From Candidatus Thioglobus sp. (GTDB lineage Bacteria > Pseudomonadota > Gammaproteobacteria > PS1 > Thioglobaceae): a stretch of DNA of 9,793 nt. The stretch lies in NCBI GenBank assembly GCA_003978185.1, contig QOAH01000024.1, positions 1-9,793 of the forward strand, read 5' to 3'. Shown here in pieces: positions 6,097 to 9,793 of the stretch. The notes under the pieces were generated by a model. It made no database searches, had not been told where the DNA came from, and saw nothing but the letters and a program-made list of their open reading frames with translations. The translations under genes were made by a program, and so were the position numbers. The first letter of the stretch is position 1. Each line of letters begins with the position of its first letter.

Positions 6097-8058
6097 TTAC
6101 TCAATCGGGTCGATATCCAAATACCAACGCACCTTATTCTTTAACTTTAAAGTATCGATATGCTGGTTAAAGGTAGAAAGCATTTGGTGTAGTGCTTTTC
6201 TGTCATTCGACTGCAAGTAGAGGTTGAAGTAATAATAATCCGATTTTTTCTCGATAATATTAGCCACCGGCCCCCAAATTTCTACAACATCTATTTGAAT
6301 GCTTTTTAGCAGACCAGCTGCTTCACGCAAAAAATCCTCAGCCACTTGTTTGTTTTTAGCATTTGCACACAATAAAGCTTGATGCGAAAATGGCGGTAAT
6401 AGTGCACTACTACGTTGTTTAAGTAGCTGACTTGCGAACTGCGTGTAACGTGATGAAAGTACATAGCTAAAGATAGGGTGGTCAGGATAACGCGTTTGAA
6501 TCACCACTTCACCCTGTTCTTTGGTTCTACCTGCACGGCCAGAGACTTGAATTAGTAGCTGTGCTAAATGCTCTGTTGCGCGAAAATCCAACGATAACAA
6601 GCCTGCATCGGTATCCAAAATACCGACCATCGCTAGATTAGAAAAATCATGCCCTTTGGCTAGCATCTGTGTACCAACAATAATGCAAGGTTCACCAGAG
6701 TTGATTTGTTTTAAATGTTCACCAAAGGCTTTTTTGCGACGAGTAGTGTCTCGATCAATACGAATGATTGGCGTGTCAGTAAAATGTGATGACAAGGTTT
6801 CTTCTAGTCGCTCAGTACCGTAACCCAACACTTCAAGACTGGGCTGTTTACATTCAGGGCAAGTGTGTTCTGGCATTTTTTCGTCACCACAGTGGTGGCA
6901 CTTAAGCCGGTTGATATGGCGGTGGTAAATCATGCCTGAATCACACCGCCCGCACTCAGCCTTCCAGCCACACTCTTTGCAGTAATAAACCGGCGCATAA
7001 CCACGACGATTAATAAACAGCATTACCTGTTTACCTTTGGATAGATATTGCTGCATTTTTTCGAGTAACAAAGCAGACAACAGCCCATCGAAATGTTGCC
7101 GCATATCAATCAAACTAACTTTTGGCATTGTTGCACCGCCAGCGCGTTGTGTGAGTGTGAGGCGTGTGATTTTCTTATCCATCACATTTTTTAGCATTTC
7201 TAGTGAAGGGGTTGCTGTGCCTAATACCAGTGGGATGTTGGCTTGTTTAGCGCGGATGAAGCACAAGTCTCTGGCTGAATAGCGAAAGTTAGACTGTTGT
7301 TTGAACGAACCATCGTGCTCTTCATCAATAATAATCAAGCCTAAATTTGGCATCGGTGCAAAAATTGCACTTCGCGTACCAAGCACCACGCCGGCTTCCC
7401 CGTTTTTTGCCATAAGGTAGGCATCGAGCTTTTGTGTTTCATTCAGTTGTGAATGAATAGCCACAACCCGAGTTTCTAAACGTGATTCAAATCGAGAAAC
7501 CATTTGTGGTGTTAGACCAATCTCAGGCACCAACACCAATACTTGTTTGTTTTGGTCTAATGCGGCTTGAGTAATATTGAGATAAACCTCGGTCTTGCCA
7601 CTACCAGTCACACCATGTAGTAAGAATCCATGATAGCTATTTTGAGCTTTAAGAATCTCATCAATCGCATGGGATTGTTCATCCGTAATTTTGTAGTCTG
7701 GTTTTTCAGTATCAATGGATAGCCCAGTGACTTTTTTAATTTTTGCTTCTTTGCCAAGACGTAGATTTTTTGGCAGTGCTGCCGAGATTACCTCGCCAAT
7801 AGGGTGGTGGTAATATTTAGCTGACCAAAACAAAAAGTCAAGAATAGGTTGGTCCAATATTGGTGTGTCGTCTAACACTTCTTCGACCGATTTCAATTTG
7901 TCAAAATCACTTTTGTCTTTATTGCCTAGTACGATACCGATTACTTTTTTGCGAATAAAAGGCACTCTCACACGCGTACCAACAGCCACTTCAACATCGC
8001 ACAGATAGTCAAAGGTTTTGTTTAGCGGTACAGGTATTGCAACTTCAACGATCGCCAT
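6097..8058 (-). CDS. priA: Primosomal protein N', replication restart helicase PriA (short form)
   Basis: PriA recognises abandoned replication forks and directs reloading of the replicative helicase. The N-terminal 3'-DNA-binding domain (1 to about 100) starts MAIVEVAIPVPLNKTFDY. The helicase core has Walker A GVTGSGKTEVYL (149-160, Lys155), Walker B IIDEEH (243-248), LGTATPS (279-285), GTQMLAKGHDF (462-472) and QVSGRAGRTKEQGEV (504-518). Eight cysteines of the zinc-binding region are present (360, 363, 369, 372, 387, 390, 400, 403), followed by the C-terminal domain ending RWYLDID. The total is 653 residues against 732 in E. coli, and Walker A lysine sits about 75 residues earlier than E. 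coli Lys230. The winged-helix domain between DNA-binding and helicase domains is therefore apparently missing. The ATG at 8058 fits the family start. The gene diverges from ybeY over 16 bp. Confidence 0.97.
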   Translation of the reverse strand: MAIVEVAIPVPLNKTFDYLCDVEVAVGTRVRVPFIRKKVIGIVLGNKDKSDFDKLKSVEEVLDDTPILDQPILDFLFWSAKYYHHPIGEVISAALPKNLRLGKEAKIKKVTGLSIDTEKPDYKITDEQSHAIDEILKAQNSYHGFLLHGVTGSGKTEVYLNITQAALDQNKQVLVLVPEIGLTPQMVSRFESRLETRVVAIHSQLNETQKLDAYLMAKNGEAGVVLGTRSAIFAPMPNLGLIIIDEEHDGSFKQQSNFRYSARDLCFIRAKQANIPLVLGTATPSLEMLKNVMDKKITRLTLTQRAGGATMPKVSLIDMRQHFDGLLSALLLEKMQQYLSKGKQVMLFINRRGYAPVYYCKECGWKAECGRCDSGMIYHRHINRLKCHHCGDEKMPEHTCPECKQPSLEVLGYGTERLEETLSSHFTDTPIIRIDRDTTRRKKAFGEHLKQINSGEPCIIVGTQMLAKGHDFSNLAMVGILDTDAGLLSLDFRATEHLAQLLIQVSGRAGRTKEQGEVVIQTRYPDHPIFSYVLSSRYTQFASQLLKQRSSALLPPFSHQALLCANAKNKQVAEDFLREAAGLLKSIQIDVVEIWGPVANIIEKKSDYYYFNLYLQSNDRKALHQMLSTFNQHIDTLKLKNKVRWYLDIDPIE

Positions 8059-8059
8059 T

Positions 8060-8065
8060 AAGGGG
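8060..8065 (+). promoter_or_regulatory. Possible ribosome binding site for the long ybeY start
   Basis: AAGGGG lies 9 nt before the ATG at 8075, within the 16-bp gap to priA. It is the only Shine-Dalgarno-like sequence near either ybeY start and is the reason for choosing the longer form. The alternative ATG at 8114 has none. Confidence 0.4.
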
Positions 8066-8074
8066 TAAATTTAT

Positions 8075-8554
8075 ATGGGTAAAATGAGTTATTTTATTCT
8101 TAAAAAACCCATCATGGTTGTTATTCAAAACAGTATTAATGATGTTTCGATTAATGAGATAAATCTCAAGGATACCTTACAACAAGTGATCACTGATTTG
8201 GACAAGGGTGAGAGTGAATTATTAATTCGAATTGTCGATAAAGCCGAGATTCAAAATCTCAATAAAACCTATCGTCATAAAGACCAAGTAACCAATGTTT
8301 TGTCTTTTCCATCTGACTTGCCTGTTGAAATTGATGAGTCGATTTTAGGCGATGTGGTTATTTGCACCGATGTGGTTGATGAAGAAGCCAAAGCACAAAA
8401 TAAAACCTTTGACCATCATCTACTTCATATGGCTATTCATGGCACGCTGCATTTGCTCGGTTTTGATCATATTGAAGAATCTGATGCTAATAAAATGGAA
8501 AGCTTAGAAATTAAAATTTTGGAAAAAATCGAAATTGCCAATCCTTACGAGTAA
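8075..8554 (+). CDS. ybeY: Endoribonuclease YbeY, rRNA maturation factor
   Basis: YbeY is a zinc-dependent single-strand RNase needed for 16S rRNA 3'-end maturation and ribosome quality control. The metal-binding HGTLHLLGFDH motif supplies His122, His126 and His132. The conserved IRIVDKAEIQNLNKTYR (51-67), with Arg52, and TNVLSFP (73-79), then LGDVVIC (91-97), complete the family core. The start is uncertain. The ATG at 8075 has AAGGGG 9 nt upstream and gives 159 residues. The ATG at 8114 gives 146 residues starting MVVIQNS, which aligns better with E. coli YbeY but lacks a ribosome binding site. The 13 extra residues (GKMSYFILKKPI and following Met) are not a family feature. The stop lies 7 bp from the stop of convergent tilS. 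Confidence 0.93.
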   Translation: MGKMSYFILKKPIMVVIQNSINDVSINEINLKDTLQQVITDLDKGESELLIRIVDKAEIQNLNKTYRHKDQVTNVLSFPSDLPVEIDESILGDVVICTDVVDEEAKAQNKTFDHHLLHMAIHGTLHLLGFDHIEESDANKMESLEIKILEKIEIANPYE

Positions 8555-8561
8555 TTAGATA

Positions 8562-9738
8562 TTAGTCAGAATGCTCCATACGTCCTAGTCGCTCCATTGC
8601 GCGTAATTCATCCTTAATATAGTACATTTTGAGTGAACTCCGCTCCCAAGGTGGGATATTGGCATCTTGCAAGACCTTTTTGAGTGATTGTGAGTGCTTT
8701 TTACCCGGTAGTTTGATGCGTTGCCCTTCGGCTCGATAACGGATAGAAAAATTTGGAAAATTTTCAAATTCTGCATGAAATGGACAAAAATTGTTATTTT
8801 TTTCTGCTTGATTGTTAATAAAGTAAAGATCCCCTTGGTAACGGCGAATTTCAAATTGATCCCAGTTGACCAAAGGGTTGGCATCTTCTTTAGCCGATAA
8901 TAAATCGAGAATTTGTTTCATTACCTTGTCAGAAGGTGCAAGAAATTCTAGGCTTGATAAATGGTAGCGAATGACATTCTTAATTCTCAAGGTATCAAGC
9001 TGGGCTAATCTTTGAATATTAATTTGATGGCTGAGGTTAACCAGCTGACGTTCTTGAATATCGATTTTTGCTAGCGCTTGAATAAGTGCTAAGGCCTCAG
9101 ACTGATGCTTAGCACTTCGAGTTAAAGTTTTTGCCAAATTTTTGTAGGCCGTTTCTAGCTTTGGAATAATGTCTAAGCGTAAGAAATTTCTTCGAAAATT
9201 GGTATTGGTGTTACTGTCATCTTCAACCCAAGATAAGTGATTGTCTTTAGCATACTCAATAATTTCTGATTTTTTAATATTGAGCATTGGACGATAATGA
9301 ACACCCTTGCCCAAAGGTTTTGATTTTGGCATAGAGGCTAAACCTGCCACGCCAGCACCACGAAAAAGCTGTAATAAAAGTGTTTCAGCTTGGTCATTCT
9401 GATGGTGTGCTGTACACAATACTTCGTTTTCTTTTTAAATTAGATGATAATGAATGATAGCGTTTTTTACGTGCATTTTCTTCTAGGTTAGATTCATTTT
9501 CGATGAATATATCGACATTTGAATAAGGAATTCTTAGTTTATTACACAAGTCTTTGCAAAACTCACCCCACTCATCGCAGTGTTTTGAAAGATGGTGATT
9601 ACAATGAACGGCACGACAATTGTCTGGATAATGTGTGTGCAGATAATGCAGTAGAACAACCGAATCGATGCCACCACTTAAGGCAACAACAAAGTTATTG
9701 CCTTTAAGAGAAAGGTCTTTATTCTTTAAATTTTCCAA
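8562..9738 (-). pseudogene. tilS: tRNA(Ile)-lysidine synthase, split by a one-base frameshift
   Basis: TilS converts C34 of the CAU-anticodon tRNA-Ile to lysidine with ATP, so that AUA is read as isoleucine; it is normally essential. The first part (9738 to about 9437) holds the PP-loop SGGIDS (21-26), HCNHHLS (45-51) and EENARKKRY (86-94). It then shifts out of frame and would stop at 9394-9396 after a non-family tail. The second part picks up in the +1 frame with the expected LCTAHHQNDQAETLLLQLFRG and runs through the C-terminal domain (RIKLPGKKHSQSLKKVL, IPPWERSS). Removing one base from a run of five T (9432-9436; A on the coding strand) restores a continuous protein of about 391 residues. 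The start is a TTG at 9738, since an in-frame TAA lies just upstream and no ATG precedes the PP-loop. It overlaps accA by 20 bp. The lesion may be real or a sequencing error. Confidence 0.9.
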
Positions 9739-9793
9739 AACTTAAAAGTTTTTCTGCTCGAGCTTGCACCAACTGATCCGTGGTCATTTTTCC
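9719..9793 (-). CDS. accA: Acetyl-CoA carboxylase carboxyltransferase alpha subunit, C-terminal fragment
   Basis: The last 24 codons and TAA of a gene entering from the right edge are visible. The peptide ends QARAEKLLSFGKFKE. This resembles the arginine-rich, 'R..R.(L)MSYG' tail of gammaproteobacterial AccA. The gene order supports it, because in Pseudomonas accA lies directly upstream of tilS on the same strand. AccA with AccD forms the carboxyltransferase that makes malonyl-CoA for fatty acid synthesis. The identification rests on a short tail plus synteny, so it is probable rather than certain. The 3' end overlaps the tilS TTG start by 20 bp in another frame. Confidence 0.65.
   Translation of the reverse strand, partial: GKMTTDQLVQARAEKLLSFGKFKE

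Noticed and set aside
9432..9440. Coding strand of tilS reads T TTA AAA, a -1 slippery heptamer in the correct register, hinting at programmed frameshifting.
   Set aside because: The downstream TilS half is in the +1 frame. A -1 slip here would enter a third frame without the family sequence, so it cannot produce the full protein.

Overview
The window looks like ordinary, densely packed chromosome from an AT-rich gammaproteobacterium, probably a sulfur oxidizer of the SUP05/Thioglobus type. The lineage call is inference. It rests on the low G+C impression, the accA-tilS gene order (also seen in pseudomonads), a gene resembling dsrS of sulfur oxidizers, and a SoxH-like periplasmic zinc hydrolase. 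No mobile element, CRISPR array, tRNA or rRNA gene was seen, and no gene-free stretch exceeds 70 bases.

Layout, left to right. The 5' end of pepP (minus) leaves the window at base 1. It diverges from rsmE (plus), a 16S rRNA methyltransferase. rsmE runs head-on into a minus-strand, overlapping three-gene unit, transcribed proC, then a small two-helix membrane protein (YgfX/CptA-like), then a dsrS-like gene. A 70-bp divergent promoter region separates proC from a plus-strand run of gph (phosphoglycolate phosphatase), bioA (biotin synthesis) and a SoxH-like secreted metallo-beta-lactamase-fold protein. The last two overlap by ATGA. That run ends flush against the 3' end of priA (minus), which encodes the replication restart helicase and appears to lack its winged-helix domain. 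priA diverges from ybeY (plus, rRNA maturation RNase) across only 16 bp. ybeY converges on tilS (minus, tRNA-Ile lysidine synthase), which is split by a one-base frameshift. The last 24 codons of accA (minus) enter at the right edge, upstream of tilS.

Most genes are housekeeping: ribosome and tRNA maturation (rsmE, ybeY, tilS), replication restart (priA), proline (proC), biotin (bioA), fatty acid synthesis (accA), peptide turnover (pepP) and 2-phosphoglycolate salvage (gph). Biotin made through BioA is the cofactor of the acetyl-CoA carboxylase to which AccA belongs, but nothing shows that they are co-regulated. The accessory flavour comes from the dsrS-like and SoxH-like genes, both of which sit apart from any dsr or sox cluster here.

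I do not see a convincing undescribed system. The points that most deserve checking are the tilS frameshift, the hairpin enclosing the bioA start codon, the shortened PriA, and the coupling of a dsrS-like gene to proC and a YgfX-like membrane protein.
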